Shown piece after piece: positions 56,137 through 64,000 of a stretch of 64,000 bases of DNA. The stretch spans positions 1,249,501 to 1,313,500 of the forward strand of contig NC_008347.1 in assembly GCF_000014745.1 (NCBI RefSeq), written 5' to 3'. Origin of the DNA: Maricaulis maris MCS10 (GTDB taxonomy: Bacteria; Pseudomonadota; Alphaproteobacteria; Caulobacterales; Maricaulaceae). The notes beneath the pieces are model-generated. The model was not told the DNA's origin. It was given only the letters and a program-made list of their open reading frames with translations, and made no database searches. Within the stretch, counting starts at the first letter, position 1, and each line of letters begins with the position of its first letter. Both the position numbers and the translations under genes were made by a program.

Positions 56137-57609
56137 ATGAAACGACTGACAATGGCCCGGGCGGGTTTGCTGGCAGGGGCGATTTTTGCCTCAGTGACGG
56201 CTGCCGGCCTGGCGGCGCAGCCCGGCGGCGAGACCGCCATCGTCTTTGCCGCCCAGAGCGGCGACACGGCTGATGCCTTTCGCGGTGAATTCCAGGTGCC
56301 GGAAAACCGGGCCGACCCGGACAGCCGGATGATCACCATCAGCTATGTGCGGTTTCCGGCGACCGGCGAGAGCGCCGGACCTCCCATCATCTATCTCGCG
56401 GGCGGCCCTGGTGGCTCCGGATCCGGCACGGCCGAGCGTCAGCGTTTTCCGCTCTTCATGGCGATGCGCCAGCATGGCGATGTGATCGCCTTTGACCAGC
56501 GCGGCACCGGGCAGTCCCAACGGCCGCCGCGTTGTGTGAGCAGCCAGTCCGCCGACGACAGCGCGCGGGTCAGCGATGCCGGCATCATTGCCAGCCAGCG
56601 GGCGGCCCTGAGCGAGTGCCTGGCCTTCTGGGATAGCGAAGGCGTGGATGTGCTCGGCTATACGACCCGTGAAAGCGTCGCCGACCTGTCCGATCTTCGG
56701 GTTCATCTCGGTGCCGAGCGGATGTCGCTCTGGGGTATCTCTTATGGCAGCCACCTGGCACTCGCAGCCTTGAACGAAATTCCTGACGAGATTGACCGCG
56801 TCATCATCGCCAGCGCCGAAGGGCTCGACCAGACGGTCAAGCTGCCGGCCAGGACCGATGACTATATCGCGCGGCTGCAAGAGGCGGTGAACACCCAGCC
56901 CGCTGCTGCCGCACTCTATCCCGATATTGCCGGCCTGATGCGCCGCGTTCATGCGCAGCTGGAAGCCGAGCCGATCCTGATGCAGGTGCCACAGGCGGAC
57001 GGGACGAGCCTGCCCTTCCTGCTGCAACGCCATCATCTCCAGCAATTTTCGTCCGGGCTGATCGCCGATCCGACCAATGCCGGCCTCCTGCCGGCGCTCT
57101 ATGCCGGTGTGGAGAGGGGCGAGACCCAGCTGCCGATCGCGCTCCTGCAATATTTCTGGACGCCCGGCGAGGCGATCACGATGAGTGCGATGCCGACCGG
57201 CATGGACCTGGCGTCGGGCATCAGTGCCGACCGCCTGGTTCTCGTCGAACAGCAGGCTGAGACCTCGCTTCTGGGTGCCTATCTGAATTTTCCCATGCCG
57301 CAATTGAACAGGGCTGTCCCCGGCCTCGATCTGGGTCCGGACTTCCGTCGCGGGCCGACCGGCGACACGCCCGTGCTCCTGCTGACGGGAACGCTCGACG
57401 GGCGGACTTATCCGCAAAGCCAGCGCGAGGCGGTTGCCGGGCTGAGCGATGTCACCCAGGTCACGGTCGTCAATGCCGGGCATAATCTCTTCATGACGAC
57501 CCCAGAGGTGGGCGAAGCGATGCATGCCTTCATGCGCGGGGAGCCGGTCGCGAGCGGGGAGATCGTGATCGAACTGCCGGACTTCCTCGCCAACCCGTTT
57601 GAAAGATAG
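56137..57609 (+). CDS. Exported alpha/beta-hydrolase (peptidase S33 / TAP-like)
   Basis: A 490-residue exported hydrolase with a signal peptide (LLAGAIFASVTAAGLAAQ). The oxyanion region YLAGGPGGSGSG, FDQRGTGQS, nucleophile S202 in WGISYGSHLAL, D421 in LTGTLDGRTYP and H449 in NAGHNLFM form the catalytic triad typical of proline iminopeptidase-like and tripeptidyl-aminopeptidase-like enzymes. It probably degrades peptides in the periplasm. Confidence 0.91.
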   Translation: MKRLTMARAGLLAGAIFASVTAAGLAAQPGGETAIVFAAQSGDTADAFRGEFQVPENRADPDSRMITISYVRFPATGESAGPPIIYLAGGPGGSGSGTAERQRFPLFMAMRQHGDVIAFDQRGTGQSQRPPRCVSSQSADDSARVSDAGIIASQRAALSECLAFWDSEGVDVLGYTTRESVADLSDLRVHLGAERMSLWGISYGSHLALAALNEIPDEIDRVIIASAEGLDQTVKLPARTDDYIARLQEAVNTQPAAAALYPDIAGLMRRVHAQLEAEPILMQVPQADGTSLPFLLQRHHLQQFSSGLIADPTNAGLLPALYAGVERGETQLPIALLQYFWTPGEAITMSAMPTGMDLASGISADRLVLVEQQAETSLLGAYLNFPMPQLNRAVPGLDLGPDFRRGPTGDTPVLLLTGTLDGRTYPQSQREAVAGLSDVTQVTVVNAGHNLFMTTPEVGEAMHAFMRGEPVASGEIVIELPDFLANPFER

Positions 57610-57803
57610 GGCACCGGCGCCGCATGGTGCGACCCTGAACCGTCGTAAATGCCCCGGTCTGGACAGGCCGGGGCAATCGGTTCCACATCGATCCTGCGTT
57701 TTTCCCTGACCGCCGCATCCAAACCGCGTCGTGGCGGCGACACAGGAGCAAAGACCCGCTGAATGCCGGTGCATCCAGGGGCGTGGAACAGGAGATCGAG
57801 CCG

Positions 57804-58223
57804 ATGGTCGAGCTTTTCGAGAGTTACTGGTGGTTGCTTTTCCCGCTGGCATTTTTTGTCGCGGCCGGTTGGGGCAGCTTCATGCGGTACAAGCGTACCC
57901 AGGCGAAGATCGACTTGCTGAAGACCTATGCCGCGTCCGGCAAGGAACCGCCGGCCGACCTGATCGCCAGCCTTGATGCCGCGGATGATGGCCGCCCGGA
58001 CTGGTCCGATCTGGACCGCGGTTCCCGCGGTGAAGACTCAAACTACGGCACAGGCAGCAACGCCTTCCTGGTGATCCTGTTTGCCGGTTTTTCCGCTGTG
58101 TTTGCCTATGAGGGCTATAGCGGTCTGATCGGAATGGGTGAGGTCGCCTATTTCGTGGCGATGATCTTCGCGGTCCTGTCCTTCGCCTTCCTGGTGTCGG
58201 CCTTCTTCAAGGGCAAGAAATAG
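57804..58223 (+). CDS. DUF6249-like small membrane protein, module 1
   Basis: A 139-residue protein: N-terminal helix (WWLLFPLAFFVAAGWGSF), a cytoplasmic stretch with the family-like motif LKTYAASGKEPPADLIASL, then two more helices and a basic tail (KGKK). The same plan is seen in the gene at 59796, although sequence similarity is low. It precedes an ECF sigma gene by 8 nt. The start at ATG 57804 has AGGAG 9 nt upstream; a GTG at 57783 is an alternative. A sensing role for the sigma factor is inferred from layout. Confidence 0.75.
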   Translation: MVELFESYWWLLFPLAFFVAAGWGSFMRYKRTQAKIDLLKTYAASGKEPPADLIASLDAADDGRPDWSDLDRGSRGEDSNYGTGSNAFLVILFAGFSAVFAYEGYSGLIGMGEVAYFVAMIFAVLSFAFLVSAFFKGKK

Positions 58224-58231
58224 GCTGATCG

Positions 58232-58771
58232 ATGAGTTCGCAACCGACGGACGCGGCGCTCGTCGCGGCGGCCCGCTCGGGCAATGATGCGGCCTATGCG
58301 CGGATCGTCGACCGGTATCAGGGGGCGATCCGCGCCTTCCTGCGCCGGTTGAGCCCCTATGATGCGGATGCCGATGATCTGGCGCAGGAGGTCTTCCTCG
58401 CGGGCTGGACCGAATTGCGCCGGCTGCGCCAGCCCGAGCGGTTGAAGACCTGGCTGTTCTCGATCGCCTGGCGCAAGGCCAAGGGCCAGGCCCGGACGAT
58501 GGCCCGCTCGCGCCAGCGCGACCATGACTGGCAGGACTTGCGCCCGGACAGCGAGACACCCCAGACCGAGCGCGCCATCGCCCTGCGGCAGGCGCTGGCC
58601 CAGCTGCCGCCAGACCAACGCGCCGCCATCTCGCTCTGCCTGGGCGAGGGCTGGTCGCATGGCGATGCCGCAAACGTCTTGGAAATGCCGCTGGGGACTG
58701 TAAAATCACATGTATTGCGAGGGCGTGCGCGCCTCGCCGAAATCCTGGGAGTGGGTGATGGACAAGACTGA
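58232..58771 (+). CDS. RNA polymerase ECF-type sigma factor, module 1
   Basis: A 179-residue sigma-70 family factor. Region 2 has DADADDLAQEVFLAGWTELRRL, and region 4 has LPPDQRAAISLCLGEGWSHGDAANVLEMPLGTVKSHVLRGRARL. There is no extra C-terminal domain. Its 3' end overlaps the next gene by 14 nt, the usual placement of a sigma/anti-sigma pair. It is a paralogue of the factor at 60193. Confidence 0.93.
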   Translation: MSSQPTDAALVAAARSGNDAAYARIVDRYQGAIRAFLRRLSPYDADADDLAQEVFLAGWTELRRLRQPERLKTWLFSIAWRKAKGQARTMARSRQRDHDWQDLRPDSETPQTERAIALRQALAQLPPDQRAAISLCLGEGWSHGDAANVLEMPLGTVKSHVLRGRARLAEILGVGDGQD

Positions 58772-59075
58772 TCCGCTTGCTGACTTCTTCGCCGCCGATG
58801 CGGCGCCGGGCAATGACCGGGACTTCCGGACCGGCGTCATGGAGCGGGTCGCCCGACGGCGCCTGCGCATCGAGCTGGTCCTGCGCCTGCTTGCGGGCTG
58901 CCTGCTGGTGCTCGGCCTGGCCCTGATCTCCCCGGCCTTGCAGATCGTTGCCGACACGCTGGGGCAGGAGATGTCCGCAGCGCTCCAGATCATCGCGATC
59001 GGGGGCGGGGTCGCCTTTCTCGGGCATGGCTGGGTGACGCGGACAATCCGGCTCCCGCGCATGCGCCTGTTCTGA
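58758..59075 (+). CDS. Small membrane protein, possible anti-sigma factor, module 1
   Basis: A 105-residue protein with a charged N-terminal part (DPLADFFAADAAPGNDRDFRTGVMERVARRR, as in the cytoplasmic part of small anti-sigma proteins) and two hydrophobic segments (VLRLLAGCLLVLGLALIS and LQIIAIGGGVAFLGHGW). No zinc-finger anti-sigma motif (HxxxCxxC) is present. The 14-nt overlap with the sigma gene suggests coupled synthesis. Confidence 0.72.
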   Translation: MDKTDPLADFFAADAAPGNDRDFRTGVMERVARRRLRIELVLRLLAGCLLVLGLALISPALQIVADTLGQEMSAALQIIAIGGGVAFLGHGWVTRTIRLPRMRLF

Positions 59076-59161
59076 TGATAGCGGCCGCGTGCGGCATCCG
59101 GTTTTCATCCACGACTTCGCGATGAATCGCTTATAGTCGGCCAAAGTTCGGGGAGGCGTTG

Positions 59162-59719
59162 ATGCTGGTTTTGACTGCGGGACTGGTCCTGTTTCTGGGT
59201 GTGCATTGCCTGCGCCTGGTACCGGGGCTGCGCGACACGTTGCAGGCCCGTCTTGGCGCAACGCCCTACAAGCTGACCTATACCGTGATCTCACTGATCG
59301 GCTTTGGCCTGATCATTTACGGCAAGGTTATCGCCCATCCGACCCCATCGATCTGGACAACACCGGGCTGGGGGCACCAGGCCGCGCTTTTCGCCGTCCC
59401 CGTCGGGATCATCCTTCTCACCTCCGCCTATGCGCCGGGCCATATCCGCCGCTGGGTGCGCCATCCTATGCTGGCCGGTGTCGTGGTCTGGTCCGGGGCG
59501 CATCTGCTGGCCAATGCCGAGGCGTCGGCGGTGTTGCTGTTCGGCAGTTTCTTCGTGTGGTCGCTTGTCACCTTCATCGCCGCTTGCCTTCGCGAGACCC
59601 CGCCACCCGTGGTGAAGGGCTGGGGCGGCGATCTGACAGCAATTGTGCTGGGTTTGATTGCAGCGCTTATCATATTGAATTTTCACATGTATCTGTTTGG
59701 CGTTGCGGTCATCGGATAG
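59162..59719 (+). CDS. NnrU family protein
   Basis: A 186-residue integral membrane protein with about five helices of the NnrU family. Motifs are the N-terminal GVHCLRLVPGLRD, WVRHPMLAGVVVWSGAHLLANAE and SFFVWSLVTFIAA. NnrU-related proteins are known from denitrifiers and are related to isoprenylcysteine-methyltransferase-like membrane folds; no nitrate or NO-reductase genes are here, so the role is open. It sits between the two sigma modules. Confidence 0.88.
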   Translation: MLVLTAGLVLFLGVHCLRLVPGLRDTLQARLGATPYKLTYTVISLIGFGLIIYGKVIAHPTPSIWTTPGWGHQAALFAVPVGIILLTSAYAPGHIRRWVRHPMLAGVVVWSGAHLLANAEASAVLLFGSFFVWSLVTFIAACLRETPPPVVKGWGGDLTAIVLGLIAALIILNFHMYLFGVAVIG

Positions 59720-59795
59720 TTTCTGCATCTAAATACGGACTTCGCCGCATCTCATGGTCAAAGGCCGCGCGGTGCGGCTCACTACGGAGGTTGAT

Positions 59796-60179
59796 ATGGC
59801 GGAAGATGTACTTGTTCCCCTCGGTTTGTTCCTGATGGTTGTCGGGATTGTGTGGATTTCGGTGAATGCATCGACGCAAAAGCGAAAGTCCATTCTCAAA
59901 GTGGTCGAGGAAGGCATTCGCTCTGGTCAAACCATGACCCCGGAGACCATTCGGGCATTGGGCATGCCGCGCAAGAATAGCAATGGTGACCTGAAAGGGG
60001 GCCTGATCCTGATCGCTGTGGCCGCGGCATTCGCCGTGTTCGGCATGTCGATCGGCTCGGTTGCTGGCGAGGAGGATGTGTTCCGCATCATGGTTTCCAT
60101 CGCGGCCTTCCCCGGCTTTATCGGTCTGGTTCTCGTCGGCTTCGGCCTGCTGGGACGCAAGAAAGAGGGCTCCGAGTAA
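59796..60179 (+). CDS. DUF6249-like small membrane protein, module 2
   Basis: A 127-residue membrane protein with the same plan as the gene at 57804: a first helix (LGLFLMVVGIVWISVNAS), a short cytoplasmic stretch (LKVVEEGIRSGQTMTPETIRALG), then two helices and the tail GRKKEGSE. This layout fits DUF6249. GGAGG lies 5 nt before the ATG. It is followed by an ECF sigma gene 13 nt on. Confidence 0.8.
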   Translation: MAEDVLVPLGLFLMVVGIVWISVNASTQKRKSILKVVEEGIRSGQTMTPETIRALGMPRKNSNGDLKGGLILIAVAAAFAVFGMSIGSVAGEEDVFRIMVSIAAFPGFIGLVLVGFGLLGRKKEGSE

Positions 60180-60192
60180 TCGGAGCGGGCTG

Positions 60193-60735
60193 ATGAAGGC
60201 GTCGGACGAAGAACTCACAGCCCTGGTGGTCGCCACGAAAAACCCGGCGGCCTTCGGGGAGCTGGTCCGGCGCCATCAGGGCCTGGTTCGGGGCATGCTG
60301 AACCGCATGTGCCGCAATCACGCCCTCGCCGACGATCTCGCCCAGGACGCTTTCATCCGGGCCTTTGAGAAGATCGGCAGCTTCAAGGGCACAGGCTCGT
60401 TCAAGTCCTGGCTGTGCTCGATTGCCTACACCCAGTTCCTGATGTCGGCGCGCAAGCGCAAGGCGACTGAGCGGGTGCTGGAGAAGTACAAGGCCGATGT
60501 CGAGGAAAGTGAAGCCCCGCGCGACATGGGCAATGTGGTTGATCTCGATCGCGGGCTCGCCACATTGAAGGAAGACGAACGGATCGCGGTGGTGTTGTGT
60601 TATTCATGCGGTATGTCGCATTCGGAAGCTGCTGAGGCGACCGGCATGCCGCTGGGAACGGTCAAGTCGCACGTCAATCGCGGCCGGGCCAAATTGCAGG
60701 CGTTCTTTGCGGACGCGGAGGTTATGGTGTCATGA
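60193..60735 (+). CDS. RNA polymerase ECF-type sigma factor, module 2
   Basis: A 180-residue sigma factor: region 2 with NHALADDLAQDAFIRAFEKI and region 4 with LKEDERIAVVLCYSCGMSHSEAAEATGMPLGTVKSHVNRGRAKL. The region 4 part closely matches that of the factor at 58232 (MPLGTVKSHV-RGRA). It overlaps the next gene by 4 nt (ATGA). Confidence 0.93.
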   Translation: MKASDEELTALVVATKNPAAFGELVRRHQGLVRGMLNRMCRNHALADDLAQDAFIRAFEKIGSFKGTGSFKSWLCSIAYTQFLMSARKRKATERVLEKYKADVEESEAPRDMGNVVDLDRGLATLKEDERIAVVLCYSCGMSHSEAAEATGMPLGTVKSHVNRGRAKLQAFFADAEVMVS

Positions 60736-61073
60736 CCATGGATGATGCATTCGATGCACGGCTCAAGGCCGCCTTCGCCCAGGCAGCCGAGCCGCTGGAA
60801 ACAGAAACCGAGGCCGACCGCTTCTCGCAGCGTGTGATCAAGCAATTGGCCAATCCCGATCGCAAGCGGATCCTGCTTCTGGGCGGGGCCGGTTCGACCG
60901 GGTCGGCGATTGCCGGCACCCAGCTGGAAGGTCTGCTCGGCCAGGTGCAAATCCCGGCTGAAGGCTTGCTGTCCAATGTCGGCTTCCTGATGGGGCCGGA
61001 AGTGTTGGCGGCTGGAGCGATGGCGCTCGCTGTCGGCATGGTCGCGATGGTACTGCCGCGGCGGCTGGCCTGA
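60732..61073 (+). CDS. Small membrane protein, possible anti-sigma factor, module 2
   Basis: A 113-residue protein in the same position as the gene at 58758: a charged N-terminus (DDAFDARLKAAFAQAAEPLETETEADRFS) and then hydrophobic segments (VLAAGAMALAVGMVAMVLP). It has the same ATGA-coupled layout with its sigma gene. No known anti-sigma domain is visible. Confidence 0.68.
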   Translation: MTMDDAFDARLKAAFAQAAEPLETETEADRFSQRVIKQLANPDRKRILLLGGAGSTGSAIAGTQLEGLLGQVQIPAEGLLSNVGFLMGPEVLAAGAMALAVGMVAMVLPRRLA

Positions 61074-61078
61074 GGCTT

Positions 61079-61105
61079 TTGCAGCGCAGCATGCTGCGCT
61101 AGGGT
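61079..61105 (+). promoter_or_regulatory. Candidate Caulobacter-type housekeeping promoter of panB
   Basis: TTGCAGC (61079-61085) and GCTAGGGT (61098-61105) with a 12-nt spacer fit the Caulobacter sigma-73 pattern (TTGACGS, 10-14 nt, GCTANAWC). The 18-bp perfect palindrome AGCGCAGCATGCTGCGCT (61083-61100) overlaps it and might act as an operator or as the end of the previous transcript. Confidence 0.45.
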
Positions 61106-61137
61106 CCGGCCACCTGTCGTGAAAAAGGCCATCCGCC

Positions 61138-61977
61138 ATGTCTGCCCAGTCAAAGTCCCCGACCAAGGCCCGCCGTATCACCGCCCCGGATATCCGTGCC
61201 CGCAAGGGCGGAGAGCCACTTGTCTGCCTGACCGCCTATGACGCGCCGATGGCGCGCATCCTCGATCCCCATTGCGATCTTTTGCTGGTCGGCGACAGTG
61301 TCGGCATGGTGGTGCACGGGCTGGACAGTACGGTCGGTGTGACGCTGGACATGATGATCCTGCACGGACAGGCCGTGATGCGCGGCGCCCGTCAGGCACT
61401 GGTCGCGGTCGACATGCCGTTTGGCAGCTATGAGCAGTCACCCGAGCAGGCCTTTGCCAATGCCGCACGCGTGATGGCCGAGACCGGCTGTCAGGCGATC
61501 AAGATCGAGAGCGGCACCTATGCCGCCGACACGATCCGTTTCATGGCGGCCCGCTCGATCCCGGTGATCGGCCATATCGGATTGCGTCCCCAGGCGGCCC
61601 TCGCCGATGGCGGGTTCAGGGCCAAGGGGCGGACCCAGGCCGAGCGCCAGCGCGTGATCGATGAGGCCCTGGCGACGGCCGAGGCCGGTGCCTTCGCGAT
61701 CGTCATTGAGGGCGTGGCCGAGGACCTGGCGCGTGAAATCACCGAGACAGTGGATGTCCCCACCATCGGAATCGGCGCTTCAGCCGCCTGTGACGGGCAG
61801 ATCCTGGTCACCCAGGACATGCTGGGCGTGTTCGACTGGACGCCGAAATTCGTCAAGCGCTATGACAATATGGCCGAGCGTACCGATGCCGCCGTGGCGC
61901 AATTTGCCAGCGATGTCCGCGATCGCAGCTTTCCCTCGCAGCGCGAGGTCTACACCATGAAGCGTTCGGACGGCTGA
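61138..61977 (+). CDS. panB: 3-Methyl-2-oxobutanoate hydroxymethyltransferase
   Basis: First enzyme of pantothenate synthesis, adding a hydroxymethyl group from methylenetetrahydrofolate to 2-oxoisovalerate. 279 residues. VCLTYDAPMARILD-type opening (VCLTAYDAPMARI), the metal-binding LLVGDSVGMVVHGLDSTVGV, VDMPFGSYEQSPEQA, IKIESGTYAADTIRF and TIGIGASAACDGQILVTQDML are all conserved. panC is not adjacent. Confidence 0.97.
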   Translation: MSAQSKSPTKARRITAPDIRARKGGEPLVCLTAYDAPMARILDPHCDLLLVGDSVGMVVHGLDSTVGVTLDMMILHGQAVMRGARQALVAVDMPFGSYEQSPEQAFANAARVMAETGCQAIKIESGTYAADTIRFMAARSIPVIGHIGLRPQAALADGGFRAKGRTQAERQRVIDEALATAEAGAFAIVIEGVAEDLAREITETVDVPTIGIGASAACDGQILVTQDMLGVFDWTPKFVKRYDNMAERTDAAVAQFASDVRDRSFPSQREVYTMKRSDG

Positions 61978-61983
61978 CCTCTG

Positions 61984-62012
61984 TTGCCGCAGGGGGGCAG
62001 TGACGCTAGGGT
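61984..62012 (+). promoter_or_regulatory. Candidate Caulobacter-type promoter of the YfgM-like/bamB operon
   Basis: TTGCCGC (61984-61990) and GCTAGGGT (62005-62012), spacer 14 nt. The 12-mer CGCTAGGGTCCG around the -10 box is identical to that before panB at 61097. It lies 38 nt before the chosen start codon. Confidence 0.45.
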
Positions 62013-62050
62013 CCGCGGCACATTGATTGGAATTACGGAGCCGCTTCGAC

Positions 62051-62836
62051 GTGGTCGATATTTTTGAAGAAGTCGACGAAGAACTTCGCCGGGACAAGTA
62101 TCAGGATTTGTTGCGTCAATGGGGCCCTTGGGCTCTGGGCGCGGCCTTGGCGGTGATCGCCGGATCCGTGGCCTGGCAGAGCTTCGATGCCTGGCAGACC
62201 GGCGGCCGCCAAACGGCCTCCGATGCCTTTATCGCGGCGATGACGCATTCCGAGTCAGGCGAGCTGGCGCTGGCCGCGGCCGGACTGGAAACGCTCGCCG
62301 AGAATGGCACGCCCGGTTACGTGTCGCTGGCGCTGATCCAGCGCGGCAATGTCGCGATCGAGCAGGGTGACAATGCGGCCGCGACCGGGTTCTTCGAACA
62401 GGCCGCAGCGCAAGCAAGCGATCCGCTTCTGCGTGACATGGCTGAAATCCGGGCCGTTTGGTCATCCTGGGACAGCCTGTCGTTTTCCGATATCGATCTG
62501 CGTCTGAGCCGCCTGGTCAATGCGGACTCGCCCTATCGCCATATCGCTCGCGAAACGATCGCGGCCGCGGCCCTGCGTGCAGACAATATCGAGCGGGCAC
62601 GGACCCAGTACCAATTCCTGTCCTTCTCCAGCGACGCGCCGGCCGGAGTGCAGCGCCGCGCCCAGGAAGCGATGGCGCTGATCGCCCAGCGCATGGCTCT
62701 GGCAGAGCCTGCCGCCGACGAGGCGACCACTGACGACGCAGTGACGGGAGCTGATCCGTCAGCGCCGGTCGACGGCGCGGCGGAAACCGCCGCCGAAGAA
62801 GAAACCACCGATGCCGGGGATTCAGGCGATGATTGA
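62051..62836 (+). CDS. YfgM-like tetratricopeptide membrane protein
   Basis: A 261-residue protein with an N-terminal cytoplasmic segment (VVDIFEEVDEELRRDKYQDL), one membrane helix (WALGAALAVIAGSVAWQSF) and a periplasmic TPR-like domain, ending in an acidic tail. This matches YfgM-like proteins (TPR_21 family), which associate with the SecYEG translocon. Start: GTG 62051, because the family begins at this point and ACGGAG lies upstream. It overlaps bamB by 8 nt. Confidence 0.86.
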   Translation: MVDIFEEVDEELRRDKYQDLLRQWGPWALGAALAVIAGSVAWQSFDAWQTGGRQTASDAFIAAMTHSESGELALAAAGLETLAENGTPGYVSLALIQRGNVAIEQGDNAAATGFFEQAAAQASDPLLRDMAEIRAVWSSWDSLSFSDIDLRLSRLVNADSPYRHIARETIAAAALRADNIERARTQYQFLSFSSDAPAGVQRRAQEAMALIAQRMALAEPAADEATTDDAVTGADPSAPVDGAAETAAEEETTDAGDSGDD

Positions 62837-64000
62837 TGTAAAGCGTATCCGCACCCTTCTTGGTGTGGCCCTGATTGCCCCGCTGGCGGCTTGCTCGTCT
62901 GTTCCCAACCCGCTCGACATGATCCCTGGCCGTGGCAATGACAGTGATTCCGAGCGGCTGAATGGTGATGCGCCGACCGATGGCCGCGTCTCCATCCTCA
63001 ATTTCGAACAGGGTCTGAACCTCGACAATGATGGCGAGGCGCGGGTCGTCGACCTGCCGCCGGCCTATGTCAACACGGTCTGGCCCCAGCCGGGTGGCTA
63101 TCCGACCAATGCCGTCCAGCACACCCAGGCCAGCGGATCGCTTGCCATCGCCTGGCGTGAAGGTTTCGGCAATGGCTCCGACAATGACCGCCGCCTGAAT
63201 GCCCGCCCGGTCGTGGCCGGTGATAATGTTTATGCCATCGACGCGCGCGGCGAAGTGGTCGCGATGAACGCCAACACCGGATCGGTTGTCTGGCGACACC
63301 GGATCGAAGCGTCCGAACGCTATGACCGGATGTCATTCGGTGGCGGCATCGCCTTCGATGGCGGACGTCTTTATGTGCACACAGGCCTGAATTTCTTCGT
63401 CGCCCTTGATGCCGGCTCGGGCTCGGAGATCTGGCGCTCCTCGACACTCGTGCCCTTCCATGGTTCGCCGACGGTCGCCGATGGCCGGGTCTTTGTGTCC
63501 AGCGATGACAATGAATTGCTGGCGCTCGATACCGATAGTGGCCAGGTGCTGTGGACCTATCAGGGCATTGTTGAATCGGCCCGTCTTCTGACCGCACCAA
63601 GCCCGGCCGTGCTGGGCGATATCGTCGTGGCGCCTTTCGCCTCGGGCGAGCTGATCGCCCTGCGCGTCCAGAACGGCAACCCGATCTGGCAGGACAGCCT
63701 GACGCGCGCCGGTGGCCTGACCGCCATGTCCGAGATCAATGATGTCGCCGGCAGCCCGGTCGTGGTCGACAATACCGTCTACGCCATGAGCCATTCCGGT
63801 CTGCTCGCCGCGATTTCGCTGCGTACCGGCGAACGCCTGTGGAGCCAGCCGGCCGGTGGGCTGCATGCGCCGTGGGTTGCGGGAGACTTCCTCTTCATCA
63901 CGACCAGTGAAGCCGAGATCGTCTGCATCAACCGGCTTGACGGTGAGGTCTACTGGATCACCCAATTGCCGCTGTTCGAAAATGCGCGCGAACGCAAGAA
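62829..64000 (+). CDS. bamB: Outer-membrane assembly factor BamB, 3' end cut by window edge
   Basis: About 390 codons are visible. The signal ends in a lipobox (LIAPLAAC) with the lipidated Cys near residue 22. Beta-propeller blades with PQQ-like repeats follow (VYAIDARGEVVAMNANTGSV, LFVALDAGSGSEIW-type, NELLALDTDSGQVLW). BamB is a scaffold of the BAM complex that inserts barrels such as the one at 30863. The upstream YfgM-like gene is its usual neighbour. The C-terminal blades lie beyond the right edge. Confidence 0.93.
   Translation, partial: MIDVKRIRTLLGVALIAPLAACSSVPNPLDMIPGRGNDSDSERLNGDAPTDGRVSILNFEQGLNLDNDGEARVVDLPPAYVNTVWPQPGGYPTNAVQHTQASGSLAIAWREGFGNGSDNDRRLNARPVVAGDNVYAIDARGEVVAMNANTGSVVWRHRIEASERYDRMSFGGGIAFDGGRLYVHTGLNFFVALDAGSGSEIWRSSTLVPFHGSPTVADGRVFVSSDDNELLALDTDSGQVLWTYQGIVESARLLTAPSPAVLGDIVVAPFASGELIALRVQNGNPIWQDSLTRAGGLTAMSEINDVAGSPVVVDNTVYAMSHSGLLAAISLRTGERLWSQPAGGLHAPWVAGDFLFITTSEAEIVCINRLDGEVYWITQLPLFENARERK

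Overview
The window reads as a GC-rich alphaproteobacterial chromosome, probably a stalked marine Hyphomonadaceae/Maricaulaceae relative. This rests on gene content (a complete ccoNOQP-ccoGHIS cluster, HspQ, a YfgM-like/BamB pair, LacI-type palindromes), Caulobacter-style promoters (TTGNNGC followed by GCTANNNT) and intergenic CCCCCGG/CCGGGGG hairpins; the genus is an inference. There are no rRNA or tRNA genes, no CRISPR array, no recognisable transposase and no phage genes.

Layout. 1-2715 (minus): pyruvate carboxylase, cut by the left edge. 3218-4769: an ArsR/AHSA1/DUF4287-DUF5655 operon with a visible promoter-operator. 4852-6351: threonine dehydratase behind what looks like a full Thr/Ile leader-peptide attenuator. 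6442-8241: transaldolase and a convergent DUF2855 protein. 8445-17987: the cbb3 oxidase structural genes (ccoNOQP), the assembly genes (ccoGHIS) and a TauE/SafE-like membrane protein, with a DUF2189 gene on the opposite strand. 18116-26786: alpha-2-macroglobulin lipoprotein, penicillin-binding protein 1C, a small secreted protein and a secreted isoaspartyl peptidase/asparaginase. 26840-30302: LysR regulator, TPR protein, carbonic anhydrase and an FAH-family hydrolase.

30441-34959 is the strangest part: a palindromic repeat, then a pair of inverted 17-bp sequences bracketing an outer-membrane barrel gene and a 1014-residue secreted protein made of five Cys-bounded repeats plus a near-perfect 183-bp tandem duplication. 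35197-51830 is mixed housekeeping: hspQ, ppx/gppA, rlmE, exbD, guaB, MAPEG, an RsmB-like methyltransferase, two overlapping sulfotransferases, an acyltransferase, yceI, guaA and a cold-shock gene. 51857-57609 holds a LysR/AhpD-like/flavin-oxidase cluster, slyX, a membrane LytTR regulator and an exported peptidase. 57804-61073 carries two copies of a three-gene module (small membrane protein, ECF sigma factor, small membrane protein) with an NnrU-like gene between them. The window ends with panB, a YfgM-like protein and bamB, which runs off the right edge.

A dispersed hairpin element of about 120 bp occurs three times (30441, 44531, 50701) with a half copy at 2912; its stem shows compensatory base changes between copies. 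Many long open frames antisense to real genes are GC-driven shadows and are omitted.
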